This document shows positions 29,750 to 42,087 of a stretch of DNA of 64,000 bases, one piece after another. Under the pieces are notes generated by a model. The model searched no databases. It was not told where the DNA came from and saw nothing but the letters and a program-made list of their open reading frames with translations. The translations under genes were made by a program, and so were the position numbers. Within the stretch, counting starts at the first letter, position 1, and every line of letters begins with the position of its first letter. The DNA is from Euglena gracilis (Eukaryota > Euglenida > Euglenophyceae > Euglenales), in NCBI GenBank assembly GCA_039621445.1, contig CP154956.1, positions 60,769,178-60,833,177 on the forward strand. Direction: 5' to 3'.

Positions 29750-30480
29750 ATGATCCTGGCCCGGTTCCCAGACTTTTTTTTTCCAGTCGCGAGCAACTGG
29801 ATTTCTAGTTTCCGAATCACCTGGGTTTGACCCCCAACTCCCGGCCAGGCCTGAATTATTCACGCGCGAAGGGGTCCAAACTGGGTAGGATCGGCCCGCC
29901 CCTCTTTTTAAGCCCCCCCTTTGGACTCTGCCATTTCGGGCAAAAAAAAAGTCAATTTTCAAAAAATCTCCAAAATGAAGCCAAATCAAAGGAAATGTCC
30001 GACCTAATTTGAAGCCCTCGGAATTCCCTATCCAGCCATATTTTGATTACCCCGCAACTCCCTGCCTAGCCCGAGATATGGCCGTTTTCGTGGCCGTTCT
30101 GTACACTTTTTCCACTGTCCAATTTAGCCGTTTTGGGCCAAAAAAAATCAAAAAAATCAAAAACTTTTTTTGCCTGAAACGATGTTTTTTGGCCTCCCAG
30201 ACCCGGAAAAACTGTTTTTGGGCCGAAAATGAGTGCTTTTTGACCCGCCAGTGCCCCGTTTTGGGCCGCCAACCCATTGACTTTGGGTCAAAGCTGGGTC
30301 GAAAAAAAGCCAAAAAAAAATCGAAAAAAAAATTGCCCGAAACGATGTTTTTTTTGGCCTCCCGGACCCAGAAAAACTGTTTTTGAGCCGAAAACGAGCG
30401 TTTTTCGACCCGCCAGCGTCCCATTTTGCGGCGGAAAATGATTGATTTGGGGTCAAAAATGGGTCGAAAAAGTAGAACAA
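29750..30480. repeat. diverged repeat shared inversely with about 53890-54920
   Basis: Landmarks such as CGCGAAGGGGTCC, CCCGCAACTCCCTGCCTAG and AAAAACTGTTTTTGGGCCGAAAA recur in inverse orientation in the TPR-gene intron at about 53890-54920, and partly at 30780-31170. Internal tandem duplication is visible at about 30170-30420. Confidence 0.65.
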
Positions 30481-31921
30481 AATCCAATAAAGCAGGTGTG
30501 GGGCGTATGGGGGGCCTAACCAGGTTTTGAATAGTGCTGAGCTCTTAATGGAACATGCATGTCATGGAAGGCCGAAAGGACTAGCATTGGAAATTCCGCG
30601 TAATACATAATTTGCAAATTACACTCTTTTTCGGTGATTTCCAGTGATTTTACGGCAATTTCTGAAATGTTAATGAAATGTTGACCCCCCATTCACCCCA
30701 TCCCCGTTATATGAAATGTTAACCCCCGGGTCAGGGGGCGGGGGGGTTAGGGGGTAGGGGGGCATTATGGGGGGATTTTTTTGTCCGAAAGCATGTTTTT
30801 TGGCCTCCTGGACCTGGAAAAACTGTTTTTTCGCCCAAAATGAACGTTTTTTGACCCCCTGGCCCCGCTCTTTCCTCAATTTTTTTTCAAAAATTTGGTT
30901 GTGTTATTTTGATTCTGGGGGGGTGGTTCGGGGGGGGGGGGGTTCCGCCCCCCCGAACCCCCCAGAACGCATGCATTTTTTGAAGAGCGCATGAACTTTT
31001 TGAAAAAAGAGCGCGCCATGCCGAACAGTTTCATGCGACCCGCTCTTTCCTCAAAAAATTCTTCCGAATTTGGGATTGTGTTATTTTGGTTCTTGGGGGG
31101 GGGGCAGAGCCCCCCCCCCCCCCCGCCGTGCCGAACAGTTGCATACGACCCGCTCTTTCGTCGAAAAATTTTGTGTTATTTTGGTTCTGATGGGGTTAGG
31201 GGGTTGGTCGGTCAGGGGGGGGGGGCCAGGGGGCAGGGGGGGCTAGGGGGCAGGGGGGGTTAGGGGTCCCGGCTTCGTGCCATTACTCTTTTTGGAGGCA
31301 CTGTTTGCAAGTGAGGTCTGAACGAGTCATCTATTTTTCATGCTTGGCCAAAAACGGTGCGCAGTGATTTCCCCACCGTTTTCTTTGCAGTTCCATTCAA
31401 TATTATCTGTCTGTTTCCCATTGGGGATGCTTCCGCACCGCGTGCACTGCGTGCACCGCGTGGCGAACGCGTGCACCACGTGAGAAGATCATTTCCGAAT
31501 GTGCAATTTTCACAAATTTCCACCAGTACACCATCTGCAGTTGATTTCCATTCTTTTTTTCGCCTGGTTTCCTGCCAACCAGCAATTTTCAGCCTGTTTG
31601 GCTTTTTTTGGCCATTTTGGACCACTTTTGTCTGTTTGAATGTATTTTTGTTTCATTTCTTGGCTGCTTCTGGCTGTTGTTGCACATTTGTGGCCATTTA
31701 AACCACTTCTGACTGCTTTTACCCACTTTTTGCCTGTTTTTTTTTGGCCTCTTTTGGCCATGGTCACTGGCAGGCACAGACTCGGTGACCATTGGTACAG
31801 ATTTGGTGAGATCTGGAGGCAACACCAGGTGATTTGGGCCAAAAAAAAAACACCCAAAAATGACCAAATTCGCTCAAATGGCTTTATTTTGCAATTCTGT
31901 AATCGATAGGCGCTTTTGCGG

Positions 31922-31940
31922 GTGTTTTTCTCTCATTCAG
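31922..31940 (+). promoter_or_regulatory. probable spliced-leader acceptor of TPR gene
   Basis: A pyrimidine-rich tract ends in TTCAG at 31940. The first ATG after it is 32043, the start chosen for the TPR gene. Inferred, as no transcript is available. Confidence 0.4.
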
Positions 31941-32042
31941 TCATTTTGGGTTGTACCTGATTCTTGTCACGCGGTGCCACGCGGTGCGAAACACACGGTG
32001 CACGCGGGGCGGAAGCATCCCCATTGCATTTGCAGTTGAAGA

Positions 32043-33499
32043 ATGACAATGACCCGGACTTTCGAAAGATCCCGTCAAGGTTGTCAAGGTTGCGTCCGTG
32101 GTGGTTGTCGTCGCCAGTCGGGACGGGGTTGGTTTCCCGCGCCGCAGAGGAAGTCGTCCGGGGTGCTGCCCCGGGCGGTGGACGCCCCCCAGGAGGCCAC
32201 CGGGTGCTGCATCAACCTGATGGATGTGCCCGCCACCGTGAACCAGCAGCGCATCGTGGATGCCTTGGCGGATTTGGACGTTCACCCAGAGAGAATTAAG
32301 CTGCAAGGTGAACTCTCGCCCAAGTGGAGTTGCCGCATTGCCGCCAATACTAATCTGTTCCAAAGACCATTTTTAACAGCTTCCAAATTGATGGGTTTTT
32401 TTAAAGCTATGTTTTACGTTCTGGTTTGGTCCATGGTGTGGTTTCAGTCTCCTCTGCTCATCCCCATTTTTGTGTCACTGAGATTGTGGGATGTAATTTC
32501 TTTGAAGGTTTGGCAAAGAATTCTGATGTTTTTCTTGCCTCCCTTCACCTCTTTGTCACTTGTTGCAGGGGCTGGGGTGGTGGAGCTTTATTTCCCCACT
32601 GATGGGGCAGCAAAGCCCTTGACACAAATCCCGTTCTTCTTCCTCTGCGGGTGTGCTGCTGTTGATGCGACCTCGGGTGGGGGGGTCGACCCCGCCCCAC
32701 CAGGCCTTCCCGTTCTGTCCTGACCCCCCCAGCGTGGACGATATATAATGGGGGAAAAATGCACTGCGCATTTTTCCGCATTTTTGCGCATTTTTTGCGC
32801 ATTTTTGTCAATTTTTCAAAAGTGGCATTTTTACACATTTTTTTGCGCATTTTTTGCACATTCCCCCCCCATTTTTGCACATTTTCCATTTTTGGGGGCA
32901 TTTTTTTTGCGCATTTTTTGCCCAATTTTGCACATTTTCCATTTTTGCGCATTTTTTTTGCGCATTTTTTGCCCAATTTTGCATTTTTGCCATTTTTGCA
33001 TATTTTCCACCCAAATCACATGCTCACCGAATTTTGCCCACGTTCAACTGACCCATTTCTGTAACCAACGAACCCATTCTCGCACTTTTTTTCCACCCAA
33101 GGGACCCCCCTCAAGAGAAAACCCTTGGGTGATGAGGTGTGGGTACTCATCCAATGACCATAAGGACACTAGAGGTTTCAGAGACCCCACATTGACACGT
33201 AACCAAGGCGGGAATCCCACTCCCCTGGTCACAAGTAAGAGGCACCATGGCTGACATTGTTGGTTATGGTGAACGGAGATTGACGCCTTGGTCGTGCATT
33301 TTTTTGGCCAAAATGCCTTCATTTCAGCTCTTTTTGGTGATTTTGGTTTAATTTTGGGTTTATTGTTGGAAATTTTTCTAAGCCCTTTTTCCTTTAGGAA
33401 TGTCACAAACTCAGCGCATTTTTTTGCGCATTTTTTTGTGCATTTTTGTGCATTTTTTCCGAAGTCCATCCAGCGCATTTCCCCCCACTGTATATGTGC

Positions 33500-33562
<63 letters not shown>

Positions 33563-36500
33563 CGTCTGTGCGCATATGTATATGTATATGTATACATGTA
33601 TTCATAGTTCCTGGAAAGCAATTTTTCTCATTTGTTTTCATGAGGTTTTCTTGAAAAGTTCAGCAAACCCAAAGGTTGATGTGGTCAGGTATTGTCACAT
33701 ATGTTTTTAGGCCCAATATGTCTTCAGCTGAGCAGTTGCCCTCAAAAAAGGAAGTGATTTTTTCGGGGCAAAGCACCAATTTTTTGAATCGTTAAATTCC
33801 CCTTTTCCAAGCACCCCCCCCCCACCGCTAAATAAGCTGAAGCCATCAAATGCATTGGCTTTCTGCATTTGATTTTGAACTGTGCCACATTTTCATCTCC
33901 ACAGTTCCAAATGCACCATTTTCTGCATTTCACCCGCAGGAAGCGGGTTCGCATTGGACTGCCGCGGAAGGAGGGCCAGAAAGAGAGCCCGTTGCTGAGC
34001 CCACAGGCGGCGAGCCACAAGGCCAGCCCCGACATGCAGTCCCTGGCGAATTTGTCCGAGCCAGTGATGCGGTGTGATGAGATGCTGTTGCTGGTTGGCT
34101 GCTGGGGGGGGGGAGACTGGTCATAGATAAAATTGTTTCAGACAGAATTGGTTGGTCAAAAATTACCGAAGCATTTCCGCACGCTTTTGAGGATTCTGGC
34201 TCTGGGGTGGCAAAAAAGTTCTACCCTGGGGGTGCTAGGGCCAGGATTGTGTTTAGTCGGGTGCCTACTCCACGGGGGGGGGGGGGTGCTAGGGGCAGGC
34301 ACCCCAGAGCACCTGATCCGACCCCTCCCCCGGGGGTGGGGGAGGGTTTTGGGGGGTGCCTGCCCCTAGCAGGCACCCCCCTCCGACCCCGGCGCCAGGG
34401 GCCCGGAAAAGACCCAGAAAAGGCCATTTTCAATGAAAATTTTCTGGGTTCCCCCCGGATCCCTACCCCCCCCCCCGGGGAGGGTGTGCCTGCTAGGGGT
34501 AGGCACCCTATAGCACCCACCCCCCCTCCCCCGGTCGGTAAGCACAAGCATGGCTGGGGTCAGATTTTTCCAGACCGATTTTTGAAGGGTGCCCAAATAT
34601 TTCTGGATTTTTTTTAGAAAAGCGCCCAATTTTGTCCGAACCAATCTTATCTATGACCAATCCCCCCCCCCCAGATTTTGACGCTGCAGAAATGTTTCTT
34701 TGCCAGTGTCCCCCCCCCCGGTCTTAAAAAACCCCTGTTTCCAATGGGATAACAGCGAATAACCAGGTTGTCCGCCAGTTTTCCCAGCTGGTTGGCATAC
34801 CCCCCCATCTTCCCTATTTTTAATTATTGTCTTTTTTTTGCTTTCTTATATTATGTTTTGTGGTGAAGCCAGGGATGCTGCGCGCACACAGGTATAGAAC
34901 TATATACCCACCAAACACCACAATTTTTTTTTGCAGATTCTCCATTTTGCCTTGTTTTTCCTCAGACACATGCTGAGGAAAAGGGCTGCAGAGCTACCAG
35001 AGGCTGTTTCCAGGCCGACAGGGAGCTACTGCGACGGTGGGTGGCTGCCCCCCTCCTGAGTTGTCAAGATTATTGCCCCCTTTCAAGGTTGACTTCTCAG
35101 AAATTAGCTGCCGCAGTCCCCCCCCCAGGTAAACCCCACATCCCGATTCTCAGATTTGCAAAGTGGTGCATTTTTTTTGTTTTTGAATTGTTTTATTATT
35201 GATTGTGTCCTCTCCAGAGCATACATCTCTTTAAGGACCCGGGGGGGGGGGTTGCTGGGCTAGGGCTAGAAATTTGGGCTGGCTAGCCCGCCCCGGGGGG
35301 GGGGGGGGGGGGGCTGGACCCCGGCTGGACCCGAACCGGGGCGAGCTGGACTGAAATTGGAAAAATGCCCAAAAATGACCTGCAAAACACAGTTTTGAAA
35401 AAATGATGCATCTGAAACCCCCCAAAAATGCCCCAAACGCCCCCCAAACCCCATTCTTGGCCGCTTTTGAACACAGTTTTCCAAAAAATTTCGGCGCTTT
35501 GCGCGGAAAAATTTTGGGCTGGACCCCCCAGAAGGGGCTGGCTAGCTGGGGGCTAGCCGGGGGGAGGGGGCTGCTGCGGCTGGGCTGGGCCCAAATCGGG
35601 GCTGGCTGCAGCCGCCCCCCCCTGGGGGGGTTCGCAAAACCTTAGAGAGATGTATGGTCCAGAGCAATTTCGCCCAAATTGGTCCCCCCAGCCTGCCCCC
35701 GGCATACGTGTATTTGCCAGACCTGCCCCCCTCCGCCACGGAGGCCCAACTGGTGGCGTGCCTGGAGGCCTCCCTCCAAATCCCGTTCCGCACCGTGCGC
35801 ATCAGCCGCGGCCCCCCTGTGACCACCCAGCCTGGCTGTTGCCGTTCACGGGTCGTGTCCATTTATTTTGGGGGGATGTGATGGCTGTGGCCACATGCTG
35901 GTGCAGCGCCCTCTCCAGCAACGGTTTCCAGCACCAGCTTCCCGGGGTGATTTGGCTCGCCTGCAGGTTGTGAGTTGGGTCTTCGCATACAAGTTTCTGA
36001 TCATTTTCAATGCAATAGTATGTTTGATTTTGAGGTTCTTCAAGAAAATCCCTCTTTTCTGTCTGCGCGCCACTCTTGGCATGCAACGTTCCGGTGTATT
36101 ATCTCCAATGCGGCCAGTCATGCTGCAGCTGGTGCTGTGAGCTTTCTCAAAAAGGATGATGCTGATCGTTTGCTGCAGGTTCCATTTTTCTCCCTTGGGG
36201 GAAAGAAGGTGTGTTGTTTCTTGCGTCTTTTTTCGTTTATCACGGGATTCCTGTCTTGGCATGAAGGGAAAAATTTCCGCTGCATGTTTGCATGCTGGTT
36301 CGTCTTGTCATTCATCTCTGACAGATAACAGGAGGGGAATATGCAATTTGCATAATTTGCAATTTTTTTTGCATAATCATGTTTTTCTGAAATTTGCAAT
36401 TTTTTGCCTAAAATATTTTGCCCTGGAAAAAATTTATGTTGGTCGCCATGTCTGAGTGTGTTGATACCAAGTTGTGCGATGAAACGCAACGTGCCGCCAT

Positions 36501-39500
36501 TTTATTGATGTTCAGTGGTGACCTGGAGGGACGATTCGCTGAGATTGAACGTGCAGGTGCCATTCATGTTGATTTTTAAAGCTTCAGTGCTTGCCGTTGT
36601 CTTCCAGGAGGTCTTCTTTGTGAATCATTGACGGATACACCGACATTGTCACATGTTTACTAATTTTAGGCAGCAAAACTCTGTTATATTCCAGCCTTTT
36701 CTCAGGGGTTTTATGCAAGTTGCATTTTTTTTTGCATTTTTTTGCATTTTTTTTGATTGGCATAATTTGAAGGGCCAAGTTGCAGATTCCCCCCCCCCCC
36801 TGCAGATAAAACCTCGGTCTTTGGAGGAGTACCGGGCCAGTGGTGGAAGTCAGGTTTTGATGCTATTTGGCCCGCAAGCACCATTCCAACCCATCACGGT
36901 CATGATCATGGTTTGGACCAAAAATGGGGGGCCGTCACCCTCTGGGCCCCGGTTTGCATGAAAGCCTGCCTCCGTCACCATCCCGGGGATGGACGGGGCG
37001 GCAGCCAGGTGGCTCTGTTCCGTACCAAATAACAGCAACACGGGCAAAGCCCCCCCTCCTCTGGCGTGGGCAAGCATTTGAAGGTGTGCTGTGATCCTGT
37101 CGGGAGTTCCAAACAGGAAACAGAGCGGCCTGCGGGCAGCGCAACAGGCGGCCCCGCGCACAGCGCAGAGGGATTTGAAGGGGCCGGAGGGCGACGCCGT
37201 CCTGGCGAGGGCGTCGGCTCAGCTGAAGGGCAACCCCCGAGACGAGGAGGCTTTGCGCGCACGGTGCGAAGTCCATGTGGAGCGGGTGTGCGGCCGGCAT
37301 TGGCAGGGATGGGTGGGGGAATTTGGCCGGGAGGGTGATTGAATTAAATTTGGATCCAGGACAGCTGGTGTGTGAATCGAGCCAATAAGTTTCTAAAATG
37401 GATTTTTTGCATTGTGAACCTGCGTGCCAGGAAAACACGTTTGTGCATTTCGAGTATTTCAACAGCGAAATCCCTTGTTGCAATCAACTGCGAGTTTTCT
37501 TCCCTGCCCCCACAGAATGAGTTCGAGAAGGCGATCAAAGATTTGGACGTCCTGCTGCAGATCCACCCGAAGCAGGCAGATTTGTTGCGCCAGCGCGCCC
37601 AGGCCAAGCACCTCCGCGGCAATTACGCTGGAGCGCTGGAGTGTGTGGCAGCCAGGCAATTGTTTTCTACCACCAATTTTGTCAAAACCGTTTTTGTCAA
37701 TGGTTGTTTAAAAAGTCTGCCACCTTCAATTATACAATTTCAAATATAAGATGTTGAGATTTTGGTCAAAATGACCCCCCCCCCTGCTTGCCTGTGCAAT
37801 CCCTTAACTTTCGTCAAAAAGAAACCTACAGGGGGAGGCCAAGATTGGTGAAAATTGGATTTGGGCCGCTGCCATGTGTCATGAATTCCTTGCCACCGCA
37901 CCAGGGGGGGGGGGGGTAGCCGACCCAAGCATATTTCCTTTGACAATGGCCATTTTCAGGCCATTTTCAGTGTGCCATAACATTGCCAAAACCAGGCTTC
38001 TGCCGAAGGGTTCGAAGCACCCTCCTCCTGGGACGGGGGGGGGGGGCTGGACTGCAGCTCGTCCAATTTGGCTGGTGGAAATCCTCACAGACCCCCCTGC
38101 CCCCAGGGTGGTCCGCCAGCAGGGACAGCTGATGGATTTTTTTTTTCAATGACCAGCGCGAAGCGAAGCACCAAAATTTTTTTGATCCCCAAAGCCATAT
38201 CCGGGGGTCAACCTGGGGCGTTTCACAACTCCGCGCCATGGTTCAGATGGCCAAAAGCATCAAGATGTTACCCCAGGTTTCACCCCCCGCAAAATTGTGA
38301 ACGTGCAGACACAGAGGGCCAGCGTACAACCAGCAATTTGAAAGCCTGGACCTTAAAACCCCCAAAACAAAATTTGTTTTCCTTTGCTCAAATTTGCAAA
38401 CATAAAGTCTGGGAACCATTTATTAAAAAAAAACTGGCAACGTGACGCAACCACGCAAAGAACAAATTAGTTGTGCATTGAATGCTAGATCCGCCGCCTC
38501 AATCCGACACCAAAGAGGGTCAGCATGTGTGTTTGGGAATTTTCCTCTGTCTGCGTCTTAAGCGTGGAATCTTGTGGGAACTTTTTGGGGCAGATGAGAC
38601 TGATTCACCAATGTGCTGGCTGGAATTGAATTCACAAAATCAAAAGGACAAATATTCAAACCCCTGAATTGTGTGGCTTTGTTCTTTGGGGAGCCCATCG
38701 TGATGCGATCAACAATATCGAATTGTGTAAGTTTGGAAGCCACATATTCATTTCAATTGTCAGAATAACGGTGTCTGAAGTTCATCAATGTCATTTCCTC
38801 GTTTGGTGGGAGGGGAGGGAAGTCATTCCACGCTTCGTGTATTGCTCGTGCAGGGATTGCAACCAGGCCATCGATGCAGACCCCAGCCAGGGGTTTTTTT
38901 AGTCGTGGACCCCCCGGGGGGGGAGGGGGGGGTAGGGTGGGTGGGTCCGGCCGAGCCCCCCCCCCCCCGGGGGGCCCCCGGAGGGGGGTGGGATATACTT
39001 TTTGGTGCCGCAGGCGCCGAAAAATTCTATTTTTAGCACTTTTCGCGATTTTTCAACCATTTTTTGTGGTCCCCCGGGACCCCCCCCCCCCGGGGGGCCC
39101 AGGGGGGGGGGGGGTGGGGGGGTCCCCCACCCCCCTTCCCCACCCCCCGGTCTTAAAAAAAACCTCTGACCCCAGCCAGGCTCAAGGATACCACCTCCGT
39201 GGTGTCGTGTCCACCGCCATGGAGAACTTGGAGAGTGCCCTGAGGGATTTTGATCAAGCGCTGCTCCTCAACCCAGAGTTTGATGAGGCGTATGTGAGCC
39301 GAGCGGTATGTGTTTTTTGGGGTGTTTTGTTTGGGCTCGTCCATTTCCCCTGGGTGATGTTTTTCCAGGGGTTTGGGCCGAAATCCTGAAAATGGCGTGG
39401 AAAATTTTGGGGGAGAGACATTTCGGCGTTTTTCAGTGCCCAATTTTTGTCTGAACATATTTCCTCTAAAGAACCGGATTAAATTCCCTCTAAAAGAGCC

Positions 39501-42052
39501 GGAACAAGCACCTTTTTAAGGAAGTTTGCACCGGGGGTGCTCTGGGCAAGTGGGGATTAGGGCAATTTCGCCCCCCCCCCCGGGGGGGGGGGTCAGGTTT
39601 TGGGTCAGGTCGGCTCAGAACTCATACCCCGAAGGCGTCCAGGCCCCAAATTGGCCGATTTCAAGTGAAATTTGGGTTGTTCAGCAAGTACCGGGGTCCA
39701 AAACCCTTATGCAGGGCAGAACGGGAATCGGCCGAACAGCCAGGGTGGTGGGTTGGGGGGGGGGGTCGACCCCACCCCCTGCATGGTGGTGGGGGGGGGG
39801 GGTCGACCCCCCCCACCACCTCTTCCCGTATTTCCAGGAGCACCAATTTTTGCACCCGAAAAAAAATTCCAGCACCAGGTGTTTTTTTTTGACCCATTTT
39901 GGGACCCATATATGAGGTCCCCCCAACCCCCCCAAAACCCCATTTTTTTCACACCTTCCAAAATGTCAACGTTTTCTCGAAATTTTGATTTTGGAGGTTT
40001 TTGATGCAAAAAAAAGCCATTGAAAATCAAAAAAAAATTTCCAAGAGAACAAATCTCAGTAAAATTGGATTGTGCCAAAATTTCGACCTTTTTTTTTGAG
40101 CTTCGTTTTTTTTTTACCCCCTCCTAGAAACTACCAATTTTTAACCTGAAAATTTTGAGATTTTTTTTGTGAAAAAAATGTGGTTTTCCATCAAAAAAGG
40201 CATGTATTTTGGGTTCGTTTTTTTGAAAATTTTTCCAAAATTTCCCCCAGCCAACATCCTGTTGGCCGAAATTGGTGAAAATGCTGTGGTGGGTGGGGGG
40301 GGGGGGTCGACCCACCCCCCACCCACCTCCCAGGTGGGGGGGTCGACCTCCCCCCCAACAGGCCTTCCCATTCTGCCCTGGTGGGGGGGTTGACCACCAC
40401 CTCTTCCTGCATTTCCGGGAGCACCAATTTTTGGACCCTTGGACCAAAGGCGCCGGGCGTTTTTTTTGACCCATTTTGGGACCCATAAAGGGGGTCCCCC
40501 CAAAACCCACCCAAAACCCCATTTTTCACAGCTTCCAATATTTTCTCAAACTGTTGATTTTGAGAGGTTTTTGATGCAAAAAAAATATGCCATTGAAAGC
40601 CTAAAAAATTTCAATGAGAAAAAATGTCAGTAAAATTTGATTGTGCCAAAATTTTGTCCATTTTTTGCCTTTCGTTTTTTTCACCCCCCCTCCTAAAAAG
40701 TGCCAATTTTTAACCCTGATTTTTTTTGAGATTTTTTGTGAAAAAAAAATGTGGTTTTCCATCAAAAATCATGTGTTTTGGGTTCATTTTCCAAAAAAAA
40801 ATTCAAAAAAGTTTTCTGGCCAAAATTCCCTTTTTCCCGAAATCGGTGAAAATGCTGGGGTGGGTGGGGGGGTCGACCTCCCCCCCACCAGGCTTTCCCG
40901 CTCTGCCCTGGGGGGGGGGGGGGGGGGGAGGGGGGGTCAGCCAACACCAGCAGCTCAAATCCAGCCGGCAGCCCAAATCGGGGCTGGGAGCCCCCCACCC
41001 GGGGGGTCGAGTGAAATAAAGTTGGGTCCAGCCCAGCCTGCGGCCGGCTGGCCAGCCAACTGGGCTGCCCAGCTCACCTATCCCTGCATTTTTTCCCTCA
41101 TCACAGCTTCCTCGCCCTCAATGTCTGGCACATACACTCTAGCTCCATCCATCAAAATGTCGAGGCGGCAAAAATGTTTTAGAAATTTTGTTTTTCATCG
41201 ACCCAGCCCAGCACAGCCCCCTCCAGCCTTGGACCCCCCTCCCCCCATCCCGGGGGGGGTCCAGCCAGCAGCTCATTTCCAGCCAGCAGCCTTTTTGCCA
41301 GCCAGAGGCTGGACCCCCCGGGGGGAGTGCTTACGACGTCCCCTGCCCCCCTTGTTTTGTAAGGGGGGATCCCCCCCCCTCCTCCGAGATTCCCATACAA
41401 GCCTGGCATCCCATGGCAGGCACCCCATGGCACAAGGCATCTTTTTGGGGGGTACCCAGAACCCCCCAAAAGTTCAAATTCACACCAAAATTTTTGACTT
41501 TTTTTTGCCCCAAAGTCACGCCTGTGCACACAAAGCTGGGGGTGTCCCCCCTCCTGGGGGGCGACTCCCCATCTGCCCTCACGTGCCCACCTGCCCTGGG
41601 TTCGGGAGCAACTGAGTGATTTCATCCACCCCAACTTCAAAGTCTATATTTTATTCCATTTTGCAGTCGTAAATTGGAATGGGGTCGACTCCCAGCGGGT
41701 GGATTGTGACATTGCCTCTCCTGTGTTGCAGCAAGCACTGCGCGCCATGGGCCACCCCCAGAAGAGCATCGACGGCTGTTCCATTGCCCTGCGCATCAAC
41801 CCGAAAAACGACGAGGCCTACCATGCCCGGGGGATGGCGTACAAGGCGATGGGGAATTATCAAGATGCCCTTGCTGATTACAACCAGGTGTGTGTGCTTG
41901 GAGGCCGTTTCTTTGGAAAGATTCGAAAGAGTCACAGAAGGCTCATCTCTGGAAGCCATCGCACAGTTCCCGGAACCCAAGAATCGCCATCTATATATAT
42001 ATTTATATATCTATGTATGCATATATATATATATATATGTATATATACATGC

Positions 42053-42087
<35 letters not shown>

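Larger units (their letters stand above)
24249..31939. other. intergenic region between clathrin and TPR genes
   Basis: No exon with recognisable protein similarity or consistent coding character was found. The space holds nested mobile elements (24886-25304, 26670-27918, 27124-27384), the 'GTGACTGACTGG' repeat (25960-26290), a copy of the 660-810 repeat (28840-28990) and a diverged repeat at about 29750-30480 shared with intron 21 of the next gene. Long open frames (such as 24506-25288) run through repeats. A polyadenylation site cannot be called. Confidence 0.6.
32651..33939 (+). other. conventional GT-AG intron 2 (TPR gene)
   Basis: Donor TGCGG|GTGTGC and acceptor CACCCGCAG|GAAGCGG. Joining gives [16 protein letters not shown]. 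The intron holds a GCGCATTTTT satellite and a (TG)n tract. Confidence 0.72.
34064..35662 (+). other. conventional GT-AG intron 3 (TPR gene), loaded with elements
   Basis: Donor GAGCCA|GTGATG and acceptor GGTCCAG|AGC. Joining gives [22 protein letters not shown]. It carries an inverted-repeat element at about 34120-34661 with a MITE nested inside (34242-34552), and a reverse copy of the 'CATACATCTCT' introner (35220-35656) exactly at the acceptor. Confidence 0.75.

Noticed and set aside
32043-32723. Single uninterrupted 226-codon gene
   Set aside because: The frame happens to be open through a GT-AG intron; splicing 32308-32568 keeps frame and gives a better RRM-like sequence.
33500-33564. 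Promoter-like TATA stretch
   Set aside because: It is part of a TA/TG/CG microsatellite within an intron.
35868-35966. Possible extra exon ([13 protein letters not shown]) in the TPR gene
   Set aside because: It is open and ends at a GT, but the RRM fold is completed better by joining 35824 directly to 36131, with matching inverted ends. Left as an uncertainty.
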